Shown here: piece by piece, positions 33,219 to 42,636 of the stretch
Layout of the letters: every line of letters begins with the position of its first letter
Position numbering within the stretch: position 1 is the first letter of the stretch
Origin: RGIG4140 sp045655105
GTDB taxonomy: Bacteria; Pseudomonadota; Alphaproteobacteria; CAAHEQ01; UBA3637
Assembly (NCBI GenBank): GCA_045655105.1
Contig: JAZOOQ010000043.1
Coordinates: 1 to 64,000 of the forward strand
Direction of reading: 5' to 3'
DNA length: 64,000 nt
Made by a program: the position numbers and the translations under genes
Notes under the pieces: model-generated
Told to the model about the DNA's origin: nothing
What the model saw: only the letters and a program-made list of their open reading frames with translations
Databases searched by the model: none

Positions 33219-34139
33219 ATGTTAAAAAAATTATTTAGAAAAAGAGATTATAATTTTGATTTTATGAAGATTCGAAAAATCGGGTTTTCAGTTGCTGTTG
33301 CCTTAGTTCTTGCCAGTATTGCATCTTTTGTTGTAAAAGGGTTAAATTTTGGTATTGATTTTCAAGGTGGTATTTTAGTTGAAGTTTCCTCAACGAAATC
33401 TGTTGATATTTCAACACTTAGAAAAGATTTAAATGGATTAAAAGATTTATCTATTCAATCAGCTGGTCTTGATGGGAATATTTTCCTTATCCAAGCTCAA
33501 CCTGAAAAAGGCCAAACAGGCAGTCAAGTTGTTGATCAAATCAAATCCATTTTGGGATCTGATTTTAATTATGAACGCGTTGAAGTGATTGGCCCAACAA
33601 TTGGGGAAGAATTAAAGAAAAATTCTTTATTGGCTTCTGTTTTGGCTCTTTTAGCCATTGCCATTTATATTTGGTTTAGATTTGAATGGCCATTTGCTAT
33701 TGGTTGTTTAATTTCTTTAGCCTTTACCTTAATTGTTGTTCTTGGCTTATTCTCTGCTTTTTATTGGGAATTTGATATGGTTGTTGTTGCGGGTGTTCTT
33801 TCTTTAGCAGGGTATGCTTGTAATGATACAATCGTCACTTATGATCGTGTACGTGAAAACTTAAAGAAACATCGTGCAAAATCAACAGATGCAATTTTAA
33901 ATCAAGGGATTAATGAAACATTATCTAGAACTATTTTAACAGGTATTTCAACGCTTGTTATGATTTTTGTTTTGCTTGTGATGGGTGGAACAACATTAAG
34001 AGGATTCTCTCTTTCATTATTCTTTGGTATTTTATTTGGAACATTTGCTTCTATTTTCGTTGCTGTTCCATTGCTCAGATATTTTGATATCAAAGTCTTG
34101 GGTGATGAAACTGCAGGGGCTTATAAACCAAAAGAATAA
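33219..34139 (+). CDS. secF: Protein translocase subunit SecF
   Basis: 306 residues, six membrane helices. LNFGIDFQGGILVEV is the D1 signature, VVVAGVLSLAGYACNDTIVTYDRVREN the conserved D4-D5 region, and LSRTILTGISTLVMIFVLLVMGG the D6 region. Where many SecF have SLxGYSINDTVV, this one reads SLAGYACNDTIV. It ends the operon and is followed by a strong terminator. Confidence 0.97.
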   Translation: MLKKLFRKRDYNFDFMKIRKIGFSVAVALVLASIASFVVKGLNFGIDFQGGILVEVSSTKSVDISTLRKDLNGLKDLSIQSAGLDGNIFLIQAQPEKGQTGSQVVDQIKSILGSDFNYERVEVIGPTIGEELKKNSLLASVLALLAIAIYIWFRFEWPFAIGCLISLAFTLIVVLGLFSAFYWEFDMVVVAGVLSLAGYACNDTIVTYDRVRENLKKHRAKSTDAILNQGINETLSRTILTGISTLVMIFVLLVMGGTTLRGFSLSLFFGILFGTFASIFVAVPLLRYFDIKVLGDETAGAYKPKE

Positions 34140-34160
34140 AGAATAAAGAATAAAATAAAT

Positions 34161-34194
34161 AAAACGCCTCCTTTTTTAAGGGGGCGTTTTTATT
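34161..34194 (+). terminator. Terminator of the yajC-secDF operon
   Basis: AAAACGCCTCC-TTTTTTA-AGGGGGCGTTTT followed by TATT. The 34196-34310 stretch after it holds no gene; it has only a small CCTC/GAGG hairpin near 34252-34267. Confidence 0.8.
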
Positions 34195-34310
34195 GCATAT
34201 AGAAAACCACCAGCTAGGCCACTTGGTTCCTTTTTTATGCAAAAAAATACCTCTATATATGAAGAGGAAGCAGATGAATAACTTTTGCGCATAGAACAGT
34301 ATATATAAAA

Positions 34311-34345
34311 AAATAAACCGCTTTGTTTTTTAAAACGGTTTATTT
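34311..34345 (-). terminator. Terminator of nifJ
   Basis: AAATAAACCG (34311-34320) pairs with CGGTTTATTT (34336-34345), with a T-run on the minus strand after the stem. The nifJ stop is at 34373-34375. Confidence 0.7.
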
Positions 34346-34372
34346 TTCTATGAACTAAAAAGAGACTTCTTT

Positions 34373-37300
34373 TTATTCGCTTTTAGCTAATTGTTCATAA
34401 AGTTTAAAGCGGTTTTCAATTTGCTTTTGCGCTTTTTGAACTAATTCTTCGTAATGATCGGCATTTGTTTGTTTCACCGCTTTAAAGCGAGATTCAAGTG
34501 CCATAAATTCCGAAACGGGTTTTGTTGGCTTACTATCCAATTGGAATGGATTTAAACCTTGTTCGCTTCGTCTTGGATCAAAACGATAAAGTGGCCATAA
34601 TCCTGTTTCAACGGCAAGTTTTTGATGATCAAGACCTTCTTTGCCAATATCATAACCATGAGAAATACAATGGCTATATGCAATAATCAATGATGGGCCA
34701 TTAAAGCTTTCAGCTTCGTTTAAAACTTGCAATGTATGCATGTCTTTTGCACCTAAGGCAATGCTTGCAACATAAACCCCACCACTTGAAGCTGCAATCA
34801 TGCCTAAGTCTTTTCGTGGTAATTCAGAACCTGCAATGGCAAATTTAGCTGAAGCACCGATTGGCGTTGCCTTAGAGCGTTGACCACCTGTATTTGAATA
34901 AACATTGGTATCCATTACCATAATGTTAACGTTTTTACCGCTATATAATACGTGATCTAGCCCACCATAACCAATATCATAAGCCCAACCATCGCCACCT
35001 AAAATCCAAACAGATTTTTTAACTAAATAATCAGCATTATCAAGTAAAAGTTTGGCTTTTGGTGTTAAAATGCGTTCTAATTTTTCTTTTAATTCTTGAA
35101 CGCGTATGCGTTGTTCTTGAATGCCTGTTTCATTTGATTGATCGGCATTTATAATGCTATCAACCAATGTTTCGCCAACTTCAGCACTCATTTCTTTTAA
35201 AAGTTGTAAAGAAAATTCTTGTTTTGAATCAACACTTGTTCGAATACCTAATCCAAATTCAGCATTATCTTCAAATAAAGAGTTTGCCCAAGCAGGACCA
35301 TATCCATTATTATTTTTTGCATAAGGAGTTGTTGGTAAGTTGCCACTATAAATGGAAGAACAACCCGTTGCATTAGCAACAATTAAACGATCCCCAAATA
35401 ATTGAGTCATCATTTTAACATATGGTGTTTCACCGCATCCTGCACAAGCGCCAGAAAATTCAAATAATGGACGCATTAAAGCCAATGATTTAATTTGTTT
35501 TGGATTTAATTTTATTCTATCTGGATCAGGTAAAGACATAAAGAATTCAAAATTTTTAATTTCATCTTCTAAATGCTTTTCAATTGGTTCCATCATTAAT
35601 GGTTTTTTGGTTGGATCCAATCGATCTTTGACAGGGCAGTTACTTGCGCAAAGACTACAACCAGTACAGTCTTCTGGAGCAACTTGAATCATGAATTTTT
35701 CGCCAGCAAATTCTTTGCCTTTATAATCAGCTGTTTTAAGGCTGGCAGGGGCATTTTTCAGTTGTTCAACCGTTGCTGTTTTTGCTCTAATGGCAGCATG
35801 AGGGCAAACGCTGATACATTTACCACATTGAATGCAAATACTTGGATCCCAAACAGGAATTTGAGTTGCAATGCGGCGTTTTTCATATTTTGCAGTATCA
35901 GTTGGCCAAGTTCCATCAGCTGTCCATTCTAATTTACTAACAGGTAATTGATCTCCTCTGCCTTCAATAATTTTTCCAGTTACTTCTTGAAGCAATTCTG
36001 GTGCTGTTGCAGGAATGCCAGGTTGTCTAAAGTAAATAGAATCTGCTTTTCCAATTTCAATTTGGTGCAAATGCTCTAAAGAAGCATCAATGGCTTTAAT
36101 ATTGGCATCAATAACTTCTTGACCTTTGCGTGCATATGTTTTTTCAACAGCTTTTTTGATTTTTTGAATGGCTTCTTCTTTAGGTAAAACACCTGAAATA
36201 GCAAAGAAGCATGTTTGCATAATTGTGTTAATTCTGCGACCCATTCCTGTTTTTAAAGCCACATCAACAGCATCAATTGCATAAAGTTTAATCTCTTTAT
36301 CAATGATTTCTTGTTGCACTTCTCTTGGAAGAGAGGACCAAACATTTTCTTTTTTCTCTTTTGTATTAATCAAGAAAACAGCATTTTTGCTGGCATAAGA
36401 AAGCACATCTGTTTTAAATAAAAATGGCATATGGTGACAAGCAACAAAGCTTGCTTTTTGAATCAAATAAGGGGCTTTAATTGGATTTTTTGAAAATCTT
36501 AAGTGAGAAGTTGTCATCCCGCCTGATTTTTTTGAATCATACACAAAATAAGCCTGACCAAAATAATCATCTCCATCAGCAATAATTTTAATGGAGTTTT
36601 TATTTGCGCCTACGGTTCCATCTGATCCAAGGCCAACAAAGATGCAACGTGAAACATCTTCTGCTTCAATATCAAAATCAGGATCATAATCTAATGATAA
36701 ATTGGTAACATCATCTTGAATCCCAACAGTAAAATGAGGTTTTGTTTGATTTATAAAAACAGCTTTTGCCATAGCAGGCGTAAACTCTTTTGAGGAAAGG
36801 CCGTATCTACCGCCTAAAACTTTTGGCATAGCTGTTAATGAACCATTGGCAACGCCTTCAGCTAATGTTGAAACAACATCTAAATAGAGTGGCTCCCCAA
36901 CAGAACCTGATTCTTTTGTTCTATCTAACACATTGATATATTGAACTGTTTTAGGCAAGGCTTTCAAGAAAGCTTCTTTAGGGAAGGGGCGATATAAGCG
37001 AATGCCAATAACCCCAACTTTTTCTCCATTTTGATTTAAAACTTTAGCTGTTTCTTCCAATGTTTCAACGCTTGAACCCATTGCAACAACAACTCTTGTG
37101 GCATCACTTGCCCCTTTATATTCAACTAAATTATAAGATCTGCCTGTCACCAAAGCAAATTTTTGCATGGCTTGTTCAACAAATGAAGGACAGTTGTTAT
37201 AATATTTATTTGCAGCTTCTTTAATTTGGAAGAAAACATCTGGATTTTGAGCCGTTCCTTTGATTTTTGGGTTTTCTGGTTTCAACGCATTTTGGCTCAT

Positions 37301-37909
37301 AAAATGAGTTGGAATATCTTTCATTAATTCTCTTAAATCATCATCTGAAAGAATCTCAATTTTATTAATTTCATGACTTGTTCTAAATCCATCAAAGAAA
37401 TGAATAAATGGAATTCTGGAAAGGAAAGTTGACATTTGAGCAACAGCAGCCATATCTTGGGCTTCTTGAACAGAATTTGATGCAAGCATAGCAAAACCTG
37501 TTTGCCTGCAAGACATAACGTCTGAATGATCACCAAAAATTGAAAGAGCATGTCCAGCCACAGTTCTTGCTGCTACATGCATCACAAAAGGCGTTAATTC
37601 CCCTGCGATTTTATACATGTTTGGAATCATCAATAATAAGCCTTGAGAAGCGGTATATGTTGTTGTCATAGAACCAGCTTGTAAAGATCCATGAACGGCG
37701 CCAATAGCTCCAGCTTCTGATTGCATTTCAAGAACATCTGGCACTTTTCCCCAAATGTTTTTAACACCAGCACTGGCCCAAGCATCAGACCATTCTCCCA
37801 TAGGAGAAGAAGGTGTAATCGGATAAATAATAGAAACTTCATTTAATTTATGCGCAACCAAAGCAGCCGCTTCATTTGCATCAACCATTTTAATTTGTTT
37901 TTCAGACAT
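34373..37909 (-). CDS. nifJ: Pyruvate:ferredoxin (flavodoxin) oxidoreductase
   Basis: 1178 residues, the full single-chain homodimeric enzyme; oxidises pyruvate to acetyl-CoA and CO2, reducing ferredoxin. N-terminal domain I begins IYPITPSSPMGEW. Two ferredoxin clusters read ICIQCGKCISVCPHA and DCTGCSLCASNCPVKD. The TPP domain has ACAGCGETPYVKMM, ATGCSSIYSGNLP and GGDGWAYDIGYGG. The start is placed at the ATG after AAAGGAAAA; the upstream GTG coincides with the promoter -10. It indicates anaerobic pyruvate metabolism, and I see no pyruvate dehydrogenase here. It is monocistronic with its own promoter. Confidence 0.97.
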   Translation of the reverse strand: MSEKQIKMVDANEAAALVAHKLNEVSIIYPITPSSPMGEWSDAWASAGVKNIWGKVPDVLEMQSEAGAIGAVHGSLQAGSMTTTYTASQGLLLMIPNMYKIAGELTPFVMHVAARTVAGHALSIFGDHSDVMSCRQTGFAMLASNSVQEAQDMAAVAQMSTFLSRIPFIHFFDGFRTSHEINKIEILSDDDLRELMKDIPTHFMSQNALKPENPKIKGTAQNPDVFFQIKEAANKYYNNCPSFVEQAMQKFALVTGRSYNLVEYKGASDATRVVVAMGSSVETLEETAKVLNQNGEKVGVIGIRLYRPFPKEAFLKALPKTVQYINVLDRTKESGSVGEPLYLDVVSTLAEGVANGSLTAMPKVLGGRYGLSSKEFTPAMAKAVFINQTKPHFTVGIQDDVTNLSLDYDPDFDIEAEDVSRCIFVGLGSDGTVGANKNSIKIIADGDDYFGQAYFVYDSKKSGGMTTSHLRFSKNPIKAPYLIQKASFVACHHMPFLFKTDVLSYASKNAVFLINTKEKKENVWSSLPREVQQEIIDKEIKLYAIDAVDVALKTGMGRRINTIMQTCFFAISGVLPKEEAIQKIKKAVEKTYARKGQEVIDANIKAIDASLEHLHQIEIGKADSIYFRQPGIPATAPELLQEVTGKIIEGRGDQLPVSKLEWTADGTWPTDTAKYEKRRIATQIPVWDPSICIQCGKCISVCPHAAIRAKTATVEQLKNAPASLKTADYKGKEFAGEKFMIQVAPEDCTGCSLCASNCPVKDRLDPTKKPLMMEPIEKHLEDEIKNFEFFMSLPDPDRIKLNPKQIKSLALMRPLFEFSGACAGCGETPYVKMMTQLFGDRLIVANATGCSSIYSGNLPTTPYAKNNNGYGPAWANSLFEDNAEFGLGIRTSVDSKQEFSLQLLKEMSAEVGETLVDSIINADQSNETGIQEQRIRVQELKEKLERILTPKAKLLLDNADYLVKKSVWILGGDGWAYDIGYGGLDHVLYSGKNVNIMVMDTNVYSNTGGQRSKATPIGASAKFAIAGSELPRKDLGMIAASSGGVYVASIALGAKDMHTLQVLNEAESFNGPSLIIAYSHCISHGYDIGKEGLDHQKLAVETGLWPLYRFDPRRSEQGLNPFQLDSKPTKPVSEFMALESRFKAVKQTNADHYEELVQKAQKQIENRFKLYEQLAKSE

Positions 37910-37948
37910 TTTTTTTCCTTTCGCCCAAAAATGTTTTTTTATGCATTT

Positions 37949-37977
37949 TTTATACACGAAATAAAAAAAATTGTCTA
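37949..37977 (-). promoter_or_regulatory. Promoter of nifJ
   Basis: On the minus strand TAGACA (plus 37972-37977) and TATAAA (plus 37949-37954) are spaced by 17 bp, about 40 bases before the nifJ ATG. Confidence 0.6.
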
Positions 37978-38032
37978 GTATAAATGCCTGAAAGAGGCAT
38001 AAAATTGTATCTATTTGTTTTAAAAAGGAATT

Positions 38033-39931
38033 TTATTTACTGCGTCCAAAAAGTCGTTCAACGTCTGGTAATTTTAACTCAATATAGGTTGGTCTTCCAT
38101 GAATGCATTGTCCAGAAGTTGAGCATTCTTCCATTTGACGCAACAAAGCATTCATTTCAGCAATCGTTAAGTTTCGACCAGCTCGAATGGAGCCATGACA
38201 AGCCATTCGTGCGCAAATATCTTTAATTTTATCCTTTAAAAGAATTGTATCTTCAAATTCTTTTAATGTTTGTGCCAAATCTTCCATTAACTTAGCAATA
38301 TTTGTTTTGCTAAATATGGAAGGCATTTCGCGCACAACAATGCTATTTCCCCCAAATGGTTCAATCACAAAACCAAAAGATTTTAATTCTTCAGCGCGTT
38401 CTAATAAAATAATGACTTCATCTTCTGAAAGATCAATAATTTCAGGAATCAGAAGAAGTTGTGCTTGTAAAGAATCATGATTTTTTATTAAACGTTCATA
38501 TGTTAAGCGTTCATGAGCAGCATGTTGATCCGTGATAATAATGCTATCTTTTGTTTGTGAAACAATATATGTTTCATGCATTTGAGCTTTTGCAAAACCT
38601 AAAGGCGGAAACTCATCTATTTGTGCATTTATTGCATTATTCATTGATGGCGTTGGATCTTCATATGTTTTAACGCTAAATGTTGGTTCTAAAAAATGAA
38701 TGGAATTTTGCTCAATTGGTTTTTCAGTTGAAAGGGGTGAAGGAGAAATATATCTTTCAGAAGAAGGAATGAAAGAGTTTTCTTTCTTCATAAAATCAAC
38801 AGAAAGCTCTTTTTCTTGGGATACCAAATAAGAAGGCATTTCTTTTTCAAAAGAAAAAGAGGTGTGTTTTACCATAGATGGTATATATGTTGTGCTTTTT
38901 TCAAGAGCACCAATTCCAATGGTTGAACTTGTTCTATGTCCATTTTCAGCCAATACATTTCTAATTGATGAAACTAATAACCCTCTAATTTTTGGAGCAT
39001 TTGAAAAACGAACTTCTGTTTTTGCTGGATGCACGTTTACATCAACTTCTTGTTGCGGAACTGATAAAAACAAGGCTAAAACTGGGTGCGTGTCATGCCC
39101 AATTAATCCTTGAAAAGCGCCTCTAATGGCCCCGATTAAAACTTTATCTTTCACAAACCGTCCGTTCACAAATAAATATTGGTCTTGACTGGTGGATCTG
39201 GTATAAGTTGGTAATCCAACAAAGCCTGTTAATTTCGTTCCTTCATAATCAGCTTCAATGGCTAGAGCGTTTTCATCAAAAGCTTTACCGATTACTTGTG
39301 TAATTCTTAAAAGAAGCGTTGTTGCAGGTGGATAATTTAAAATGGTTCGTTTTTCATCTGATAAAGAAAAATGAATTTGAGGATAAGCCATTGCTAAACG
39401 ATTGACTGTATCCTTAATATTTAATGTTTCAGATTGAGCAGATTTTAAAAACTTTAAACGGGCAGGGGTGGCAAAGAATAAATCCCTCACTTCAACCGTT
39501 GTTCCATAAGTGGCTGGAACAGGGGTAAGTTCTTTTTTTTCACCGCCTTCAACTCTTATTTTCCAAGCTTCATCCATTTGCTTTGTTCTTGATGTAATGG
39601 AAAGCTTTGAAACTGAAGCAATAGATGGTAAAGCTTCGCCTCTAAACCCTAAAAAACAAATATGAAACAAATCATCATCAGGAAGTTTACTTGTTGCATG
39701 CCGTTCAACGCAAAGCTCAAGCTCTTCTTTGCTCATTCCTTTCCCATTGTCGGTTACCGAAAAAAATGCTTTTCCACCATCTTGAATTTTAATATCAATT
39801 CTGGAACTGCCAGCATCAATTGCGTTTTCAATTAATTCCTTTAAGGCAGCTGATGGGCGTTCAACAACTTCACCCGCTGCAATTTGATTAATTAAATTTT
39901 GTGGAAGAAGACGAATAGATGCATTATTCAT
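38033..39931 (-). CDS. mutL: DNA mismatch repair protein MutL
   Basis: 632 residues. GHKL ATPase N-terminus: LINQIAAGEVVERPSAALKELIENAIDAG, DNGKGMSKEEL, RGEALPSIASVSKL and the GTTVEVRDLFFATPARLKFLK loop. The C-terminal domain keeps the latent endonuclease motif DQHAAHERLTYE (DQHA-x2-E-x4-E) plus ACHGSIRAG and CIHGRPT. MutL of this kind nicks DNA itself, as expected in bacteria without MutH. Its start overlaps the small upstream gene by eight bases. mutS is not in the window. Confidence 0.96.
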   Translation of the reverse strand: MNNASIRLLPQNLINQIAAGEVVERPSAALKELIENAIDAGSSRIDIKIQDGGKAFFSVTDNGKGMSKEELELCVERHATSKLPDDDLFHICFLGFRGEALPSIASVSKLSITSRTKQMDEAWKIRVEGGEKKELTPVPATYGTTVEVRDLFFATPARLKFLKSAQSETLNIKDTVNRLAMAYPQIHFSLSDEKRTILNYPPATTLLLRITQVIGKAFDENALAIEADYEGTKLTGFVGLPTYTRSTSQDQYLFVNGRFVKDKVLIGAIRGAFQGLIGHDTHPVLALFLSVPQQEVDVNVHPAKTEVRFSNAPKIRGLLVSSIRNVLAENGHRTSSTIGIGALEKSTTYIPSMVKHTSFSFEKEMPSYLVSQEKELSVDFMKKENSFIPSSERYISPSPLSTEKPIEQNSIHFLEPTFSVKTYEDPTPSMNNAINAQIDEFPPLGFAKAQMHETYIVSQTKDSIIITDQHAAHERLTYERLIKNHDSLQAQLLLIPEIIDLSEDEVIILLERAEELKSFGFVIEPFGGNSIVVREMPSIFSKTNIAKLMEDLAQTLKEFEDTILLKDKIKDICARMACHGSIRAGRNLTIAEMNALLRQMEECSTSGQCIHGRPTYIELKLPDVERLFGRSK

Positions 39932-40226
39932 GAATATATACCTTGATGGATTTTGTAATTGAAATAAAGTTGTTATGTTTCTTTAAAGCAAGTTTTTTTG
40001 GTTTTAAAGAAAGAGGTTTTGGTTGTATACTTCCCAAAAGTAAATTAACCTCTTTTTCAGAAAGGTTTTTTAATTCTTTATTTTTAATTTTTTGATAAAG
40101 CGCTTCTCTTTGAGTATACAAGCGATAATTTTTTGAAATCAGAGCTAAACTTTTATAAAAAAGGATATCAGAAACTTTCTCACCAAGTGAAACTCCTTTT
40201 TTCTTTTTTTCAAGCTCTTTTTTCAT
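39924..40226 (-). CDS. Small basic hypothetical protein upstream of mutL
   Basis: 100 residues from the first ATG (the open frame extends four codons to a TTG). Lys-rich and largely helical: LEKKKKGVSLGEKVSDILFYKSLALISKNYRLYTQREALYQKI. It overlaps the mutL start by eight bases, so the two are co-translated. No family recognised and no signal peptide. Its regular frame and tight coupling between pgi and mutL make it likely to be real. Confidence 0.6.
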   Translation of the reverse strand: MKKELEKKKKGVSLGEKVSDILFYKSLALISKNYRLYTQREALYQKIKNKELKNLSEKEVNLLLGSIQPKPLSLKPKKLALKKHNNFISITKSIKVYIHE

Positions 40227-40261
40227 TTTGATACCCAATTAATTATCGCTTGTATTTTTAG

Positions 40262-41860
40262 TTATCTACGTAAATTTCTTACTTTTTCAATTAAAGCATT
40301 GGTTGAAGAGTCGTGTTTAAGTTTATGTTTTTTATCAAGTAATTCAGGTAAAACAGCTTTTGCAAGTTGTTTGCCGAGTTCAACACCAAATTGATCAAAA
40401 CTATTCACGCGCCAAATCACACCTTGAACAAAAACCTTGTGTTCATAAAGCGCAATCAAACGCCCCAATACCTTTGGTGTCATTTTTTCAAATAAAATGG
40501 TGTTACTTGGTCTATTCCCCGTAAATGTTTTAAATGGGATTAATTCTTCTGAAGCCCCTTCAGCTTCAAGTTCTTCTTTTGTTTTGCCTTTCATTAAGGC
40601 TTCTGATTGAGCAATTACATTGGCAAGTAAGATATCATGGTGCATTCCCGTTTCATTTAAAGAATAAATCGGTGCAATAAAATCAGCGGGGACCATGTGG
40701 GTGCCTTGATGAATTAATTGATAAAATGAATGTTGACCATTGGTTCCAGGTGTTCCAAATAAAATAGGTCCTGTCATATAATCAACTGATTTACCATTTT
40801 TCTTAACGCTTTTTCCATTACTTTCCATGTCTAATTGTTGCAAATATAATGGAAATTTATCTAAATATTGATCATAAGGGAGAACCGCATAGCTTTCGGC
40901 TCCCAAATAAGTTGTATTCCAAATACCAATTAGGCCTAAAATAACTGGCAAGTTTTTTTCAAAAGATGTTTCTTTAAAATGCTGATCTAGTTCATGTGCG
41001 CCTTCAAGCATTTCAATAAAACCATCATATCCAATACCAATCATTAAAGATAAACCGATGGCAGACCAAAGCGAATATCTTCCGCCAACAAAGTCCCAAA
41101 AAACAAACATATTTTTGGTATCAATTCCAAAGGCTTTAACGGCTTTAGCATTTGTTGAAACGGCAACAAAATGATTTTTTGTTGCTTCTTGACCCAAGTG
41201 AACACTCACCCAATCTTTAGCAGTTTGAGCGTTTGTCATTGTTTCTTGCGTTGTGAAAGTTTTTGAAGAAACAATAAAAAGTGTTGTTTCAGGATCGCAT
41301 TTATTTAATGTTTCGGTGATATCTGTTCCATCAACATTTGAAACAAAATGGAAGTTGAGTTTTTCTGTTTTATAAAATGATAAAGCTTCTAAAGCCATTC
41401 TTGGGCCCAAGTCAGAGCCTCCAATGCCGATATTAACAACATCTTTAATCTCTTTGCCTGTTGCCCCTTTAAATTCGCCTGACCGAACTTTATCTGAAAA
41501 AACTTTCATTTGGTCTAGAACCTTATTGATTTCAGGCATCACATCCTTGCCATCTACATAAATGGGTGTGTTAGATCTATTTCTTAAAGCAATATGCAAA
41601 ACAGGGCGATTTTCCGTTGTGTTGATGCGTTTACCTTCAAACATATCTAAAATAGCATCTTTTAAATTTGATTCCTCGGCCAATTGAAGCAATAAAGAAA
41701 GCGTTTCGTCTGTGATCTTATTTTTTGAATAATCCAATAACATATCTTGAAAGTTGATATGAAATTTTTCAAAACGCATTGGATCTTCTTCGAAAAGATT
41801 TTTTAAATGAGTTTGGTCAATTGTTTTTTTATGTTCAAGTAACTCGTTATAAATAGTCAT
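40262..41860 (-). CDS. pgi: Glucose-6-phosphate isomerase
   Basis: 532 residues, normal for the bacterial long form. Interconverts glucose 6-phosphate and fructose 6-phosphate. Signatures NIGIGGSDLGPRMALEAL, FIVSSKTFTTQETMTNA, FWDFVGGRYSLWSAIGLS, MESNGKSV, and the C-terminal VNSFDQFGVELGKQLA are all present. It follows the lspA/BamF-like pair by four bases and precedes the small gene and mutL, suggesting one transcript from lspA through mutL. Confidence 0.97.
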   Translation of the reverse strand: MTIYNELLEHKKTIDQTHLKNLFEEDPMRFEKFHINFQDMLLDYSKNKITDETLSLLLQLAEESNLKDAILDMFEGKRINTTENRPVLHIALRNRSNTPIYVDGKDVMPEINKVLDQMKVFSDKVRSGEFKGATGKEIKDVVNIGIGGSDLGPRMALEALSFYKTEKLNFHFVSNVDGTDITETLNKCDPETTLFIVSSKTFTTQETMTNAQTAKDWVSVHLGQEATKNHFVAVSTNAKAVKAFGIDTKNMFVFWDFVGGRYSLWSAIGLSLMIGIGYDGFIEMLEGAHELDQHFKETSFEKNLPVILGLIGIWNTTYLGAESYAVLPYDQYLDKFPLYLQQLDMESNGKSVKKNGKSVDYMTGPILFGTPGTNGQHSFYQLIHQGTHMVPADFIAPIYSLNETGMHHDILLANVIAQSEALMKGKTKEELEAEGASEELIPFKTFTGNRPSNTILFEKMTPKVLGRLIALYEHKVFVQGVIWRVNSFDQFGVELGKQLAKAVLPELLDKKHKLKHDSSTNALIEKVRNLRR

Positions 41861-41864
41861 TTTT

Positions 41865-42044
41865 TTACTCCGCTGTTGAAGCTTTGGTTAATTCTTGTTG
41901 TGGCATTTTAGGTAACACAAAAAATTCAGGTGGCATCACAATTGATTGGCCGTTCACAACTTGAGTTGGGGCCAAAGGTGGTTTTTTTTGAGCACAACCA
42001 GCCACTAAACATAAACAAAAGCAAATAAAGATGAATTTTTTCAT
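41865..42044 (-). CDS. Short BamF-like (DUF3035-type) lipoprotein
   Basis: 59 residues from the ATG that overlaps the lspA stop (ATGA, 42041-42044). MKKFIFICFCLCLVAGC is a lipoprotein signal with Cys17. The mature part, about 42 residues, contains the PPEFFVLPK motif. In many Alphaproteobacteria lspA is followed by a DUF3035 lipoprotein linked to the BAM complex with this P-x-E/DF-x-V motif. This one is far shorter than the usual ~130 residues, so it may be a reduced form. Too short for many gene callers in the correct frame. Confidence 0.65.
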   Translation of the reverse strand: MKKFIFICFCLCLVAGCAQKKPPLAPTQVVNGQSIVMPPEFFVLPKMPQQELTKASTAE

Positions 42045-42535
42045 TGTTGTTCCTCTTCTTTCTTTAAAAATATTTGGATAAAAATAATGAAAGCACCCAG
42101 ACAAATAAAAGAATCTGCAAGATTGAAAGCAGGCCAATGATATGAATTAAAATGAAAATCTAAAAAGTCAACAACATGTCCTAATCTTACGCGATCTAAA
42201 ATATTGGCAAGAGCTCCGCCCAAAACGAAGGAAAGGCCTATTTTTGTTTTGTTATCCTTTTCTTTTATCATCCAGTATAATACGCAACAACAAATTACTA
42301 GTCCCATTCCAGCTAAAAGAAAGTGTCCATATTCAGCTGTGTTATAAAACAAAGAAAAACTTACCCCTTTATTATATGTTAAAAAGAAGTTAAAGAAAGA
42401 GGTCATAAACAAAGGTGTGTGAAGTGTTAATGCTTTAAGAGCCCATATCTTAGTTAGTTGGTCAAGTATAAAAACAATAAAAGCAATTGAAAAAAGCATA
42501 TAAGGTGTTTGTTTTTTTAATCTGTTATTGAGCAT
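42041..42535 (-). CDS. lspA: Lipoprotein signal peptidase (signal peptidase II)
   Basis: 164 residues, four membrane helices. Cleaves the signal peptide of diacylglyceryl-modified prolipoproteins. LDQLTKIWA and NKGVSFSLF at the N-terminal half, then the two catalytic aspartates in GALANILDR and FNLADSFI. The lipoproteins encoded in this window (10799, 21763, 41865, 45895, 55978) are its likely substrates. First gene of the lspA-lipoprotein-pgi run. Confidence 0.96.
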   Translation of the reverse strand: MLNNRLKKQTPYMLFSIAFIVFILDQLTKIWALKALTLHTPLFMTSFFNFFLTYNKGVSFSLFYNTAEYGHFLLAGMGLVICCCVLYWMIKEKDNKTKIGLSFVLGGALANILDRVRLGHVVDFLDFHFNSYHWPAFNLADSFICLGAFIIFIQIFLKKEEEQQ

Positions 42536-42624
42536 TAAAAAATCCTTTCGTTAAGTTAATTAGTTATAATATAAGATTTTTAAAATGTCATCTTTTTTTT
42601 TATTTCTTTTTTAAATTTCTATGC

Positions 42625-42630
42625 TATAAT
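42625..42630 (+). promoter_or_regulatory. -10 box directly before the pentapeptide gene
   Basis: TATAAT at 42625-42630 is only six bases before the ATG at 42637, so transcription from it would begin at or next to the start codon and the message may be leaderless. No SD is seen. The -35 region is weak. Confidence 0.4.
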
Positions 42631-42636
42631 ATTTAT

